64,000 bases of DNA. It comes from Pseudoalteromonas sp. XMcav2-N (lineage in GTDB: Bacteria > Pseudomonadota > Gammaproteobacteria > Enterobacterales > Alteromonadaceae). Of the stretch, positions 43,347 to 51,644 are shown in pieces; the stretch's first letter is position 1; each line of letters begins with the position of its first letter. The stretch is taken from positions 62,001 to 126,000 of the forward strand of contig NZ_JAMXSF010000002.1 of the NCBI RefSeq assembly GCF_024124545.1. Reading direction: 5' to 3'. The position numbers and the translations under genes were made by a program. Under the pieces are notes generated by a model. It did not search any database, had not been told where the DNA came from, and saw nothing but the letters and a program-made list of their open reading frames with translations.

Positions 43347-44599
43347 ACTGATGCCTGTTTACTAAAGACCTTAAAGTTGTTCTTACCCGCACGTTTTGCC
43401 GCGTACATGGCATCGTCGGCGCAATTTAACAAGTCCATAGGTGCGCTGGCATCCAGCGGAGTATAAGCAAGGCCAATACTGATACCAATTGGCATCACAG
43501 TATCCTTTATAACAATAGGCCGGTTAATAATGGTGACTATCCTTGCAGCCAGTTTTTCTGCGTTTTCTGTCGACTCTATGCTTGGCAGAAGCAATGCAAA
43601 CTCGTCGCCCCCTAATCGACATAACAAATCATCACTGCGGATCATGGCACTAATCCGCTTACCAACTTCAATGAGGGTTTCGTCGCCGGCATCATGCCCA
43701 TAGTTGTCATTGACGAATTTAAAGTTGTCTAAATCAATGAACATAAGACAACTGAGCGGTCTTGGCATACATGCCTCGCAGGTAATCTCTTTGAGCATTT
43801 GATTTAATGCAACCCGATTAGGGAGGTTAGTGAGCGCGTCGGTTCGTACCATTTGTTTGAGTTGCTGACCCTGCGCCTGTTCCTGCTCTAATTGTTGGCG
43901 CAGTTCCGCCTGAGAAATATCGACACGTTTAAGCAGCTCATTAAAACTGCGGGTCAGAATGCCGATTTCATCGTCCCGGATCACATTTGCCCGCAACTGA
44001 AAGTTATGCTCACTGGATACCCGCTGGGCCAGCTCTGACAGAGCTATCAGAGGTGTCAGGGCTTTGCGCTGTACACGCGATAGCAGAAAAGCCGACACCG
44101 TAAACAAGGCGGCAATCAGTAGCGCTAACATCAGCACCAGATGCAAATACCAGTACATCATACTGGTTAAATCTATCACCATAATGAGATCGCCTTCGAC
44201 TTTGCCTTTAATGGCAACCGGGTAATATAAGCGCATTCGCACGCCCTCGTACTCGCGCTGAGGCTCAGATCCTATTTGCCGGTATAGTGCAGAAGCAGGA
44301 ACAAAACTGGGGTCGGCATATTCACTGAATACTTCGCCGGAGGTTTTTCGTAAAGACACAAACAGTACATCCTTTTTGATCCCAACCAGTGTGAGCTCTT
44401 TGGTTGCTGTATCTACATCGTTGAATACCAGCATAGGCACCACATTGTGTGCCAGTTGAGCAAGATTAATTTCAGCAGCTTCGGCCTGGCGGTCACGAAC
44501 GACAAACCACAGCAAAATGGATGTCAGTGAGAACACCAACAGCATGCTACTTGCCATCACCGACAAATTTAGCTGGGTGAGTCTCTTTACCAGAGACAT
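43343..44599 (-). CDS. Membrane diguanylate cyclase (CHASE8-like sensor, HAMP, GGDEF)
   Basis: About 418 aa from the ATG at 44599. Two membrane helices (~8-32 and ~150-175) enclose a periplasmic sensor similar to CHASE8 of YfiN-like enzymes. A HAMP segment (~175-230) and coiled linker lead to GGDEF (~250-412). The catalytic motif is intact (RLGGDEFALLL), and an allosteric I-site RSDD lies exactly five residues before it, so feedback inhibition by c-di-GMP is expected. It makes c-di-GMP from two GTP. First gene of the operon with the TonB-receptor-like and YfiR proteins, the likely input and brake. Confidence 0.92.
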   Translation of the reverse strand: MSLVKRLTQLNLSVMASSMLLVFSLTSILLWFVVRDRQAEAAEINLAQLAHNVVPMLVFNDVDTATKELTLVGIKKDVLFVSLRKTSGEVFSEYADPSFVPASALYRQIGSEPQREYEGVRMRLYYPVAIKGKVEGDLIMVIDLTSMMYWYLHLVLMLALLIAALFTVSAFLLSRVQRKALTPLIALSELAQRVSSEHNFQLRANVIRDDEIGILTRSFNELLKRVDISQAELRQQLEQEQAQGQQLKQMVRTDALTNLPNRVALNQMLKEITCEACMPRPLSCLMFIDLDNFKFVNDNYGHDAGDETLIEVGKRISAMIRSDDLLCRLGGDEFALLLPSIESTENAEKLAARIVTIINRPIVIKDTVMPIGISIGLAYTPLDASAPMDLLNCADDAMYAAKRAGKNNFKVFSKQASV

Positions 44600-44800
44600 A
44601 GATGGTAACGGCTCGCGCAAGTGCCCCCCAATAAACCAGATGACTGTATTGTCTTAATAAATATAGAAGAGAGCTGTACAAAAAACAGTAAGTAGCAGGC
44701 AATTCACGAAGTTTATTGGGTTTATTGCAATTCAGTAGCGTCAGTGGAGCAGTTCATTCCTCTCAGCAACTCGCGCACAGAGTGTCAGTGGCGTATCCGA

Positions 44801-45286
44801 TTAAAGGCACTCTGTAACTTGATGTTCCTTCAGCAAGGCTGATAATGTGTCCTGCGAGCGGTAACCCTGGGTGTAAAAAATAAGCTCGCCCTGCGCATTA
44901 AATATCAAAGTCATGGGCACAGGTGGCTTTTTCCCCAGAGATTGAGTGATTGCCGGGCTACTCAGAAAGGCCGGAAATGTATTGTGTGTACGTCGTAAAG
45001 CGCGCCGCAGGTCTTGTCGATTGCCATTGACCCCCATCATAATCGGCTGTACCCCGGCGCAGTGCTCAACCAGATTACTTAATGCCGTATGCTGCTTTTC
45101 ACACCAGCGACAGTTTGGCATAAAAAAAGACATCACGACTGGCGTCCCACTAAAAGGGGTCAGCGTTTGCTGCTCACCATGTGCAGCGTCATCAAGACGC
45201 TGCATAGGTTGGGTATAAAAGTCAGTCGCCTGACTCTCAAACCCCAGGCAAGTGACCAGCAACATGGCTACCCATTTAAAACTCAT
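44801..45286 (-). CDS. Exported thioredoxin-like protein paired with the zinc-type TonB receptor
   Basis: About 161 aa from the ATG at 45286, which overlaps the last codons of the TonB receptor gene. A signal peptide ends near SQATD. The thioredoxin fold is visible: PVVMSFFMPNCRWCEKQH with active-site CRWC, cis-Pro region KPPVPMTLIFNAQGE, and a final helix. It is probably anchored or soluble in the periplasm and reduces or isomerises disulfides. The coupling to a Zur-type receptor gene that has its own Cys pair (CAMC) suggests it keeps that receptor or its cargo site reduced. Confidence 0.85.
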   Translation of the reverse strand: MSFKWVAMLLVTCLGFESQATDFYTQPMQRLDDAAHGEQQTLTPFSGTPVVMSFFMPNCRWCEKQHTALSNLVEHCAGVQPIMMGVNGNRQDLRRALRRTHNTFPAFLSSPAITQSLGKKPPVPMTLIFNAQGELIFYTQGYRSQDTLSALLKEHQVTECL

Positions 45287-47381
45287 AGGTGAGCCCAAGG
45301 TAAGCCTGCCTGCCCCTCAAAGGACCGTGGATATACACCACATCATAGCCCCCTTCAGCATCGTACATAAGCGGGCTCCCCATATCTTCAGCCTGGTTAT
45401 AATCAAACAGATTGCTGGCACCAGCATAGAGGCTGAGAGCTTTGGAAAGAGGCTTTACCACTTTAACGTCAACCGTGACATAACTCTCAGCCGTGGTGGG
45501 TTTGGCAAACTCTCCGTTGGCATCGTTAAAGCCTTCATAGCCATATTCTGTCAGATCTCGACTCGCAACCCAGATAGCGCTGGTTATGATTTCCCACTCA
45601 TTTACGTGCAGATCTGCACTAAGCGTCGCGCGCTTTTCAATGGGTGCGATGCCAAATGAGGCTTTAAAGGTTTTATCATAGTGATATTGCTCGACAATGG
45701 CCGACACTGTCAGAGTGTCAGAGAGCTGCCAGTTTGCAGAAATATCCGTCGCTGTCACGGCCGCGGTTTCTGTTAACTGAGTGAGTAGCGGCGTGCCTGA
45801 ATCGGTATGAGATAAAGTTGCCAGGTGATCCACTTTGGTGTGAGCGGCTGACGCTGTCACAGTGAGCATTTCTGTTTCGTAACTGAGAGAGTAAGTTGCC
45901 GACTTAGAGCGCTCCGGCTCACTGACGTTTACCTGAAACCCTTTACCTGAATCCAGGATGCCATGATCACTTTCAAAGAAGGATAATGGCGCACGATAGC
46001 CCTGGCCCAATGACAGGCGTGAGGTAAAGGTTTCGTTGTGGAAATAACGCATATCAACTCTGGGAGAAAAGATGGTTTTATCAATTTCTATGCCGGGCTT
46101 TTGCGGGTCAACAAAGTCGGCCTGGATCTGATCCAAACGCAGCGCCGCTGACACTTCAAATGATTCATCAGGTAACCAGGTATCCTGAATATAGAGGCCG
46201 GTTGTATCGTAATCGAAGCTGTCGGATACATAGTTTGCCGTGTTTTGCAGTGCAGCTGACGATGAGCGCATCTTCTCATCTCGTTTATCCACCCCAAAGG
46301 TAAGCAGGTGTTCTGCATTCAAATCATAATTAAAACGTACCGAGTAATAGTACATAGTGTCTTCAGCATAATAATCTGTGCTTTCGTAGAATGAGTCCTG
46401 AATATGATCCACATAAGCCAAGCTCGATGTGACATTCAGGCGCGAAGAAATTTCATGTAACCAACTGATGCTGGCCTCTTCTCGCTCTGTTTTAACCCAC
46501 TCTGCGGTTTCCCAGGCATTGCCGATATAGCGATTTCTCACATCATCGTTCACAAACAAAGCGTCAGCTTCTCCCTGGCTGACGCTGGCCAAAGTAGCAG
46601 AAATACTGGTTGCGGTATCACCCAGAACCGGACCGCCAAAAACCTCGGATTGCGTTTGATTCAGTCGTACACGGATATTGTCTGAATAACCAATATCATG
46701 AGAGACCATTAACGTCAGTGACTGATTGGTCAGAGCCGGGTTTTCACTGACGCCATTGGCATCGCCGTCAAATTGGTCTTTGTTATCATACTGCCCTATC
46801 AGGGTTGCGCGGGTATTGCCGTCTGCACTAATACCGCTGGCCAATGCCGAGATGAGCTTGTATCCATCTGTCCCCGTCGCCATATCAAGCTCAATTTTAT
46901 CTTCAGTGGGCTCAGCAGTTACCAGGTTAACTGTGCCTCCAATCGCCTCTGGTGCAGTCAGTGACGCGCCAGCTCCACGGGCAATCTCTATTCGACCAAT
47001 TCCGGATGCCGCCACTGAGTCCATACCATAAAAACCGGAAATCATGGTATGCATTGGAATACCGTCAACCAGGACGTTCGTGTGCTCCCCTTTAAGGCCA
47101 TTGATCATGATCCGCTTTGCGCCACACATAGCGCACTCATTGGACACCCGAATGCCAATGGCATTTTGGATTGCATCAGCCAAACTGGAGGACTGGGTAT
47201 TTTTTATATACTCGTTTGAAAGCAGCTCTGTTTTAGCAATATCGTCTTTTAATGCACCCGACTTGATCAGACGTGAGCGCACGCCTTGTACCTCTATTTT
47301 TTCTACCGGCTTTTCTACCCCTGTTGCAGGCGCAGATGCAGCTGACGCAATAACCGTTAGCGTTGGCAATAGCAATGACAT
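45276..47381 (-). CDS. TonB-dependent receptor, probably for zinc (Zur-regulated)
   Basis: 701 aa with AGGA 9 bases upstream. After a short signal peptide comes a TonB-box-like EKIEVQGV (~28-35), a plug (~40-160: LADAIQNAIGIRVS, LVDGIPMHTM, IEIARGAGASLTAPEAIGGTVNLVT) and a beta-barrel ending GLTYEF. The plug contains an unusual exposed pair, NECAMCG with Cys 83 and 86. A perfect Zur box lies 37 bases upstream. Zinc-repressed TonB receptors such as ZnuD import zinc across the outer membrane, and that is my assignment; other metals are possible. Co-transcribed with a thioredoxin-like gene. Confidence 0.82.
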   Translation of the reverse strand: MSLLLPTLTVIASAASAPATGVEKPVEKIEVQGVRSRLIKSGALKDDIAKTELLSNEYIKNTQSSSLADAIQNAIGIRVSNECAMCGAKRIMINGLKGEHTNVLVDGIPMHTMISGFYGMDSVAASGIGRIEIARGAGASLTAPEAIGGTVNLVTAEPTEDKIELDMATGTDGYKLISALASGISADGNTRATLIGQYDNKDQFDGDANGVSENPALTNQSLTLMVSHDIGYSDNIRVRLNQTQSEVFGGPVLGDTATSISATLASVSQGEADALFVNDDVRNRYIGNAWETAEWVKTEREEASISWLHEISSRLNVTSSLAYVDHIQDSFYESTDYYAEDTMYYYSVRFNYDLNAEHLLTFGVDKRDEKMRSSSAALQNTANYVSDSFDYDTTGLYIQDTWLPDESFEVSAALRLDQIQADFVDPQKPGIEIDKTIFSPRVDMRYFHNETFTSRLSLGQGYRAPLSFFESDHGILDSGKGFQVNVSEPERSKSATYSLSYETEMLTVTASAAHTKVDHLATLSHTDSGTPLLTQLTETAAVTATDISANWQLSDTLTVSAIVEQYHYDKTFKASFGIAPIEKRATLSADLHVNEWEIITSAIWVASRDLTEYGYEGFNDANGEFAKPTTAESYVTVDVKVVKPLSKALSLYAGASNLFDYNQAEDMGSPLMYDAEGGYDVVYIHGPLRGRQAYLGLTYEF

Positions 47382-47417
47382 GTTTGTAAGTCCTAGTTCT
47401 TATCTTAGTTACAACCA

Positions 47418-47440
47418 GAAATGTTATAATATAACATTTC
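47418..47440 (-). promoter_or_regulatory. Zur box (zinc uptake repressor operator)
   Basis: Perfect 11-1-11 palindrome GAAATGTTATA, A, TATAACATTTC. This matches the gammaproteobacterial Zur consensus (GAAATGTTATA-N-TATAACATTTC) base for base as I recall it. It sits just upstream of the TonB receptor start, where a bound repressor would block the promoter. Confidence 0.88.
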
Positions 47441-47651
47441 AATTATCACCAAATTGGGGTTAATTACTAAAAACGTAAGACGAAGTGAATAATTTAGTCG
47501 AATGAAGACCGACTGCTGGCCGTCAGGATCGCTCGTATTTTAGCACTGCTTACCAGTAAGCCACTTGCCAAACAATGCGCCAGTCGATTTAATGACTTTA
47601 CCCTGTGCAAAGTCAGGGCGACCCACATGTTTTTAAATAAGGAGGATTTAC

Positions 47652-48035
47652 ATGTCAGAACACAACTATATTGATCTGGTCGAGGCTTATATCCACGCTT
47701 ATAACACCTTTGACATTAGCGCTATGCTGGCGTTGTTGGATGAACATATTGTTTTTGAAAACGAATCTAATGGGGAAGTCACGGCAAGCGCACATGGTAA
47801 GGCGGCGTTTGAGCAACTCGCTGTACAGGGTGCTGCATTATTCGAAACTCGCCAACAGACAATCAGAGAATTAGCACTCGAAGAGCATGCTGTCACAGCC
47901 TACATTCAATATCAGGCAACCCTGGCAGCCGACTTGCCAAATGGCTTGAGCGCAGGAGATACACTAGAACTTAAGGGCGAAACCCAATTTCGATTTCACA
48001 ATAACAAAATCACTTATATTAAAGACGTGAGCTGA
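47652..48035 (+). CDS. SnoaL/NTF2-like small protein
   Basis: 127 aa with AAGGAGG upstream. VEAYIHAYNTFDISAMLALLDEHIVFENES and the closing ETQFRFHNNKITYIKDVS are the start and end of the cone-shaped NTF2/SnoaL fold. Members are ligand-binding proteins or small enzymes (isomerases, cyclases). The pocket cannot be read from sequence. It precedes a LysE-type exporter by 46 bases and may share its transcript. Confidence 0.78.
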   Translation: MSEHNYIDLVEAYIHAYNTFDISAMLALLDEHIVFENESNGEVTASAHGKAAFEQLAVQGAALFETRQQTIRELALEEHAVTAYIQYQATLAADLPNGLSAGDTLELKGETQFRFHNNKITYIKDVS

Positions 48036-48081
48036 GATATGAACCGTCTGGATGTTTTTTGAGCTAAAAAGGATAAAGTGC

Positions 48082-48690
48082 ATGACCTTTGAACATTACC
48101 TCGCATTATTTATTGCCATGTTTCTTGTCGCCGTCATACCCGGCCCCGCCGTATTCGCGATTACTTCAGCCTCCGTTGCCAGTGGCTATAAGCGAGGTAT
48201 AAGTATGACACTGGGCTTACTGCTGGCCGACTATGTGTTCATTTTACTTGCGATTTCAGGTCTGGCTGTCGTCGCCGAAGTGCTGGGCAGCGCCTTTGTC
48301 ATCATCAAGTACCTCTGTGCCGCTTATCTGATCTGGATGGGAATTTCCCTGCTATTGTCCAAGCCCGATACAACGCCTACAGACACCGCAACACCCAGCA
48401 CACGCTCGGCCATACTCAGCGGCTTTTTGCTCACGCTGAGTAACCCTAAAGCCATTGTTTTTTATGTTGCCCTGTTTCCCACCTTTGTGGCCATAGAAAG
48501 TATGACCTATGTAGATATTTTGGGGATCATGGTATGTGCAACGCTGGCATTTGGCTCAGTTAATCTGGGCTATGTTTATTTGGGTGGTCAAGCCAGAAAG
48601 CTGATATCAACACCACGACGACTCACCTTGCTCAACCGATGTGCCGGTTCAGCACTGACAGCATCTGGTGTGACGGTTGCTATGCGCTGA
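48082..48690 (+). CDS. LysE/RhtB-family amino-acid exporter
   Basis: About 202 aa from the ATG at 48082, with AGGA upstream. The first helix VAVIPGPAVFAITSASVASGYKRG carries the family signature PGP, followed by five to six membrane helices and SNPKAIVFYVALFP, another family landmark. It exports amino acids or derivatives across the inner membrane. Follows the SnoaL-like gene on the same strand. Confidence 0.88.
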   Translation: MTFEHYLALFIAMFLVAVIPGPAVFAITSASVASGYKRGISMTLGLLLADYVFILLAISGLAVVAEVLGSAFVIIKYLCAAYLIWMGISLLLSKPDTTPTDTATPSTRSAILSGFLLTLSNPKAIVFYVALFPTFVAIESMTYVDILGIMVCATLAFGSVNLGYVYLGGQARKLISTPRRLTLLNRCAGSALTASGVTVAMR

Positions 48691-48772
48691 GAGTTTCAGT
48701 AACGGCCACACTGGCATTTGTGTGGTCCATAACAGACTGAGCTGAGCCTCAAAGACTCGGTTAAGTTCGATG

Positions 48773-49273
48773 TTATAATCCTATTGAAAGGATACAGCTG
48801 TTTTGTGACCCGGCACTACGTTTGTCCGGGTCAAAAAACGTATCCACAATATGAAACCCTGCCTTTCGCATCATACCCGCAGAAGCTAAGTTCTCTTCAT
48901 GCCGCTCAATTAGGACTACTTCACCACCGGCTTCCTTTGCCTGTTCGATACAAGCTTGCAGCAGAGCTGTGGCAACTCCTTTACCGCTATGCTGACTCGC
49001 AACCACCACATCACCGATAAAATACATCGCTCTGTGATTGGTATATTTGACCAGGTAATCCGGGCTGTGGGCGCCTTCAATCAGCACCGCAAAGCCGATA
49101 ATTTCATCATTCTGTACTGCCACCACAGCACTCGCTGCACCGCACTTGAGCAGCTCAAATTCGGCATTAACGCCAGCTTCGGTGAGGTAGTTCCATTCAT
49201 TCTGACCGTGCTGCCATAATAGTTTTTTTAAGATGTCAACTTCTGTTGCTAGCGCGAGTCGATAGGTAATCAT
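48773..49273 (-). CDS. GNAT-family N-acetyltransferase
   Basis: About 166 aa from the ATG at 49273, with AAGGA upstream. Acetyl-CoA motif VVASQHSGKGVATALLQACIEQA near residue 90, then GGEVVLIERHEENLASAGMMRKAGF, the standard end of the fold. Substrate unknown. Downstream of, and on the same strand as, a cupin and a LysE-type exporter (49314-50338), so the three may be co-transcribed. Confidence 0.85.
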   Translation of the reverse strand: MITYRLALATEVDILKKLLWQHGQNEWNYLTEAGVNAEFELLKCGAASAVVAVQNDEIIGFAVLIEGAHSPDYLVKYTNHRAMYFIGDVVVASQHSGKGVATALLQACIEQAKEAGGEVVLIERHEENLASAGMMRKAGFHIVDTFFDPDKRSAGSQNSCILSIGL

Positions 49274-49313
49274 ATGGGTAATCCTTACATTATTATTGTA
49301 CTTATAATTCGAT

Positions 49314-49670
49314 TCAGTTGTGTGTCGCCACAAGTTCAACCCTATCACCGTGACTGGGCGGCGTTGAAGTAACAATGAATATCAGGTCTTCATGATGTGT
49401 ATTACTTAGCTGATGAGCAATACCGGCAGGTACATGCAGACCCTGGTGTGACTGCAAAGTATGAACAGTACCATCCACTTCCAGCGTGGCCACGCCACTT
49501 AACACAAAGAAAAACTGCTCTGCATGGCTGTGATAATGTCGGCGTTCCGCCCCTGAGGGTGGCACGCGCTCCTGTATCACACTGAGCGCTGTCGACTTGA
49601 CCAAATGCCAGCCATCACACTGCGGTCCCCACTGATAATGCTCTGCGTTATTTTTTGAAACTGGGGTCAT
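49314..49670 (-). CDS. Single-domain cupin protein
   Basis: About 118 aa from the ATG at 49670, with AGGAG upstream. Cupin motif 1 reads RRHYHSHAEQFFFVLSGVATLEVDG (metal ligands H, H, E) and motif 2 VPAGIAHQLSN (third His), so a metal site is intact. Such proteins bind or isomerise small molecules. It lies 41 bases downstream of a LysE-type exporter and upstream of an acetyltransferase on the same strand. Confidence 0.85.
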   Translation of the reverse strand: MTPVSKNNAEHYQWGPQCDGWHLVKSTALSVIQERVPPSGAERRHYHSHAEQFFFVLSGVATLEVDGTVHTLQSHQGLHVPAGIAHQLSNTHHEDLIFIVTSTPPSHGDRVELVATHN

Positions 49671-49711
49671 GGTTACTCCTGTGTAAATGCCCTTTACAGT
49701 ACTTTGTATCA

Positions 49712-50338
49712 CTATGCGGTTAACGGTCCAGCCAACTGCTCTACAATCTCTTTCAACACTGGCAAGATGGATATGACTAATAACGCTGCCATGGTCAGGT
49801 TGAAACGTTTTCGACTGGCAGCACTGTTAAGCCAATTCTTAAGCAAAGAGCCAAACAATAACCAGATACCAACACAAGGGAAAGAGACCAACAGAAAGGT
49901 TGTAGCAATCAACACGGTCTGGCTATCAACGCCCGCCCCAACCGTTGTAAATGCAGCAACGGCGCCGGTAGCAACCACCCAGGCTTTGCCATTGATCCAT
50001 TGGAACAAGGCGCCTTTGAGAAATGACAGGGGTTTACTTTGACTTTGGGCGTCCCGGGCATCCGCAGAGCGAGCGACCAACAAAGCAAGGTAAAGCAGAT
50101 ACAATACGCCTGCACATTTGATAATCATATGCAGCGCAGGAAACCACTCAAAAAGCCGTGAAAAACCCAGACCAACCAGTAGCAGCATGAAGGCAAAGCC
50201 TATACAAATACCACTGAGTAGCGGCAAACTCCTTTGAATCCCGAAGTTTACCCCTGACGTCATCACCATAATATTATTGGGCCCAGGTGTCACTGAGGAT
50301 GATATGGCAAAGAGTACAACAGCATAGAGGTAATCCAT
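49712..50338 (-). CDS. LysE/RhtB-family amino-acid exporter
   Basis: 208 aa, with the family signature PGPNNIMVMTSGVNFGIQRSLP in the first helix, about six membrane segments, and WINGKAWVVATGAVAAF in place of the usual NPKA region. It moves an amino acid or related amine out of the cell. First gene of a likely three-gene unit with the cupin and acetyltransferase, which hints at handling of one small molecule by modification and export. Confidence 0.88.
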   Translation of the reverse strand: MDYLYAVVLFAISSSVTPGPNNIMVMTSGVNFGIQRSLPLLSGICIGFAFMLLLVGLGFSRLFEWFPALHMIIKCAGVLYLLYLALLVARSADARDAQSQSKPLSFLKGALFQWINGKAWVVATGAVAAFTTVGAGVDSQTVLIATTFLLVSFPCVGIWLLFGSLLKNWLNSAASRKRFNLTMAALLVISILPVLKEIVEQLAGPLTA

Positions 50339-50470
50339 TTAGCGTCATTCCGTGTTTGTTGTTTAATCCCCTTTTACAGAACAATTAGTGATCACACAAG
50401 TACCATCGGTGATATCAATTCTTTCGTCAGAGCCTTGATTACAATCCCACATAATTCAGGCAGCAGGCAC

Positions 50471-50824
50471 TTACTTTTTTTCACTGCTATTTGTCGACAA
50501 GCGATACGTGGACAGTACACCCAACAACCAGTCTTTACTTCTTAATGGCGGTTGCCCGTCACAATGCACCTGATAGTGCTTGCCCGACAATTTGCTTTTG
50601 GTTGCAGCATACTGAATGAATTCTTCTGCTGTCTCTATATCTTCATAGAAATAGTCGTATTTTTTCTTTATGTGTTCAACAGCTTCTGCACCGGTGTGCA
50701 GCGTACCATTACGTTCATACTGGCACTGGGTCTTTGCGACATACATTAGAAGATGGTTGATTTCACTTATCGAAGCGCTTTGAGCAGTCAACAGTACCGT
50801 ACCAAACAAAAAGACACTCAACAT
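50471..50824 (-). CDS. DUF5329-family exported protein
   Basis: About 117 aa from the ATG at 50824, with GGAAA 5 bases upstream. Signal peptide MLSVFLFGTVLLTAQSAS, then the family pattern: INHLLMYVAKTQCQYERNGT, HTGAEAVEHIKKKYDYFYED, ETAEEFIQYAATKSKLSGKHY and HCDGQPPLRSKDWLLGVL. Two Cys probably form a disulfide. The role of DUF5329 proteins is unknown. Lone gene. Confidence 0.75.
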   Translation of the reverse strand: MLSVFLFGTVLLTAQSASISEINHLLMYVAKTQCQYERNGTLHTGAEAVEHIKKKYDYFYEDIETAEEFIQYAATKSKLSGKHYQVHCDGQPPLRSKDWLLGVLSTYRLSTNSSEKK

Positions 50825-51014
50825 AGCAGTTTCCAATTATAAAAAAAGTATGGGTTGTTTGACGCACCCTCAGGGCGATTAGTTTAAATTCATCATATTT
50901 TTTTGACGTTCACTATGTTGCACTTACACGGTAAACCTGCCTCACGGAGCCGGTTGTCATTCACTTTGTGAACATACCCGGCTTCATCAATGAGCGAAAT
51001 ATTGCAGGCTTAAT

Positions 51015-51359
51015 ATGGAGTACATTAGCTATCCACGCCATCTGCACCCAGAGCTCTATGATGAAATAAATCAGGCATTTGTCATGACAAACGTGACGCC
51101 AAAGTTGGTCCAGCAAGTCAAAACCAAATCAGCCACACTGGCGCTGGTTGCCAATCAGGTGGGGTTTGCGATTGTGCCGAAGTCACTTAGTCAGAACGAC
51201 AACAATCAGATTGAATTTTTACCCATTAAGCAAGCATTACCCAGTGTTGATTACTACCTCTATTGCCGTGACTTAGAGCGACACCCGGGGCTCAGAGCAC
51301 TGCTGCGTATGCTCAAAGAAGAGTTAGAAGAAGCAACCCCTCCTTCGCTTTTACCGTAG
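51015..51359 (+). pseudogene. C-terminal fragment of a LysR-type regulator
   Basis: The 114 codons read the end of a LysR effector domain (VQQVKTKSATLALVANQVGFAIVPKSLSQ, then LYCRDLERHPGLRALLRMLKE). The DNA-binding helix-turn-helix and the first half of the effector domain are absent from the DNA upstream (50840-51014), so this is a remnant, not a working regulator. No ribosome site precedes the ATG. Confidence 0.75.
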
Positions 51360-51385
51360 AAAAGATGGACTAGAGTCATTTTTCT

Positions 51386-51550
51386 TCATTCAGCGCGTGC
51401 ATATCTGATCACCCACTTTAGGCAAGGCGCCTCACTGAGTCGACCATTTTGCTGTTCCAGCGTACCATAACGATAGATAAGCTGATCCACAGAGTCGAAT
51501 AACCAACGAGATTCATTGTTACTGGCATTGGTCAAAATAGCGTTTTTCAT
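51386..51550 (-). CDS. Possible 54-aa small protein
   Basis: ATG at 51550 to TGA at 51386; reads MKNAILTNASNNESRWLFDS, then a helix-like stretch and a Cys near the end (SEAPCLKWVIRYARAE). There is no clear ribosome site and no family is recognised. It lies in a gap between a LysR remnant and the PepSY operon and could equally be the end of a lost gene. Confidence 0.3.
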   Translation of the reverse strand: MKNAILTNASNNESRWLFDSVDQLIYRYGTLEQQNGRLSEAPCLKWVIRYARAE

Positions 51551-51610
51551 AATAAAGCATCGCCAGGTGTATTGTGAAAGTTACGATACACGGCGTTCAT
51601 TTAGGCACAA

Positions 51611-51635
51611 AAAAGGCGCTGTGATAGCGCCTTTT
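51611..51635. terminator. Rho-independent terminator of the PepSY operon
   Basis: Perfect 10-bp arms AAAAGGCGCT (51611-51620) and complement (51626-51635), 5-base loop, with T tracts on both strands. The stronger one serves the minus-strand operon. Confidence 0.85.
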
Positions 51636-51644
51636 CTTTATGAG

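Noticed and set aside
48705..48726. Terminator after the LysE-type gene (CCACAC/GTGTGG hairpin)
   Set aside because: Six-base stem with an 8-base loop and no T tract; not strong enough to list.
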